Origin: an uncultured Bacteroidia bacterium
Lineage (GTDB): Bacteria; Bacteroidota; Bacteroidia; Bacteroidales; UBA932
Length of the DNA stretch: 7,371 nucleotides
Assembly (NCBI GenBank): GCA_902767465.1
Contig: CACXHM010000087.1
Coordinates: 1-7,371 of the forward strand
Direction of reading: 5' to 3'
How positions within the stretch are numbered: the stretch's first letter is position 1; each line of letters starts with the position of its first letter. A program made the translations under genes and the position numbers. The notes under the pieces were generated by a model that had not been told where the DNA came from, searched no databases, and worked only from the letters and a program-made list of their open reading frames with translations. This document shows, in pieces, positions 6,979-7,371 of this stretch.

Positions 6979-7200
6979 ATGTTTTGGACACTTGAACTCG
7001 CAAGCACACTGGACGATGCTCCATGGCCTGCAACAAAAGATGAACTTATAGACTACGCAAACCGCTCCGGCGCTCCCGAAGAAGTCATCGAGAACCTTCA
7101 GGAACTCGAGGACGACGGTGAAATATACGAAACCATCGAAGACATCTGGCCCGACTACCCTACCAAAGAAGATTTCTTTTGGAATGAGGAAGAATATTGA
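6979..7200 (+). CDS. DUF2795 domain small acidic protein
   Basis: The product has 73 residues, beginning MFWTLELASTLDDAPWPATK. The core APWPATKDELIDYANRSGAP (14-33) followed by EEVIENLQELEDDGE matches what I know of DUF2795, a family of small proteins common in Bacteroidota and also found in Actinomycetota, whose function is not established. It is strongly acidic: 23 Asp/Glu against 3 Lys/Arg, with no Cys and no signal peptide or membrane segment, so it should be cytosolic. Aromatic residues cluster at both ends (FWTL; DFFWNEEEY). The frame extends upstream to an ATG at 6922, but that ATG lies just before the -33 box and the -7 box falls inside the extension, so 6979 is the start. It has its own promoter and terminator, giving a monocistronic message of roughly 310 nt. 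Confidence 0.92.
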   Translation: MFWTLELASTLDDAPWPATKDELIDYANRSGAPEEVIENLQELEDDGEIYETIEDIWPDYPTKEDFFWNEEEY

Positions 7201-7233
7201 GTAGTTAACTCTCTGAAAATAAGCGAATTACAT

Positions 7234-7275
7234 CCATCGGGTACGATTTTCACGAATCGTGCCCGATGGCATTTT
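7234..7275 (+). terminator. Hairpin terminator after the DUF2795 gene
   Basis: A 15-bp stem (arms 7234-7248, CCATCGGGTACGATT, and 7255-7269, AATCGTGCCCGATGG) with one T-G wobble encloses a 6-nt loop. It lies 33 nt after the stop codon and is followed by CATTTTAA, a short T run. The T tract is modest but the stem is very strong. The minus-strand side has no T run, so it should act mainly on plus-strand transcription. Confidence 0.75.
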
Positions 7276-7292
7276 AAGGCATTATAGGGCAT
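7268..7292. repeat. Three GGCAT units at an exact 10-bp period
   Basis: GGCAT occurs at 7268-7272, 7278-7282 and 7288-7292, each 10 bp apart, roughly one helical turn. The full 10-mers are GGCATTTTAA, GGCATTATAG and GGCATACTGA. The first unit overlaps the end of the terminator stem. The region is non-coding as far as I can see. Function unknown; could be chance. Confidence 0.4.
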
Positions 7293-7310
7293 ACTGAGGA
7301 ACAATAAGTG

Positions 7311-7347
7311 AACGCATAACCGGACGCAAAAACAGACGCATTTTTGC
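7311..7347. repeat. Three degenerate 12-bp tandem units (ACGCA core) with a weak hairpin
   Basis: ACGCA occurs at 7312-7316, 7324-7328 and 7336-7340, exactly 12 bp apart; the units are AACGCATAACCG, GACGCAAAAACA and GACGCATTTTTG. The last two also contain GCAAAAA (7326-7332) and TTTTTGC (7341-7347), a 7-bp inverted repeat with an 8-nt loop. Nothing in the remaining 24 nt to the window end gives a supportable gene. This may be a binding array ahead of a gene beyond the right edge. Confidence 0.4.
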
Positions 7348-7371
7348 AAGAGGAATTATGTGAGACTTGAA

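Noticed and set aside
7282..7341. Minus-strand 19-residue open frame (MRLFLRPVMRS...)
   Set aside because: It is very short, overlaps the 12-bp repeat array, and has no promoter or ribosome-binding signal.
7349..7371. Purine-rich AAGAGGAA followed by ATG or GTG near the right edge
   Set aside because: The ATG at 7358 is followed at once by TGA, and the GTG at 7360 leaves only four codons before the edge, so no gene can be supported.

Overview
The window looks like chromosome of a Bacteroidota organism, probably order Bacteroidales; the genus cannot be told from this stretch. The grounds are a small acidic DUF2795 protein of the type common in Bacteroidota, a TonB-dependent receptor with an N-terminal carboxypeptidase-regulatory-like domain and an outer-membrane beta-barrel family 3 type plug, TAnnTTTG-type -7 promoter elements, and start codons without convincing Shine-Dalgarno sequences. 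I see no tRNA, rRNA, CRISPR array or insertion sequence.

Layout. (1) Positions 1-1157, minus strand: a two-gene unit with a BASS/SBF-like ten-helix-type transporter (204-1157) and, overlapping its end by 32 nt, the 5' part of a gene for an exported protein of unknown function that runs off the left edge (<1-235). (2) A 76-nt divergent promoter region (1158-1233) separates it from (3) a plus-strand pair, 1234-4940: an 831-residue TonB-dependent outer-membrane receptor and, 2 nt later, a lipoprotein of the HAD phosphatase superfamily. The pair suggests an envelope scavenging unit in which a phosphorylated compound is dephosphorylated in the periplasm; the substrate is unknown. (4) Convergent to it, with a 29-nt 3' overlap, a minus-strand P1B-type Zn/Cd/Pb export ATPase (4912-6810) that has a short His-rich N-terminus instead of an HMA domain. 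(5) A 168-nt divergent region (6811-6978) holds promoters for the ATPase and for the DUF2795 gene, plus an operator-like palindrome on the ATPase promoter. (6) The plus-strand DUF2795 gene (6979-7200) is followed by a strong hairpin terminator. (7) The right edge (7268-7347) is non-coding and carries two sets of short phased repeats.

Two apparent long reading frames were shortened because good promoter elements lie inside their upstream extensions: the ATPase starts at 6810 rather than 6897, and DUF2795 at 6979 rather than 6922. Nothing here is clearly a new defence or mobile system. The best candidates for novelty are the receptor/HAD-lipoprotein pair, the palindrome on the metal-ATPase promoter, and the phased repeats at the right edge.
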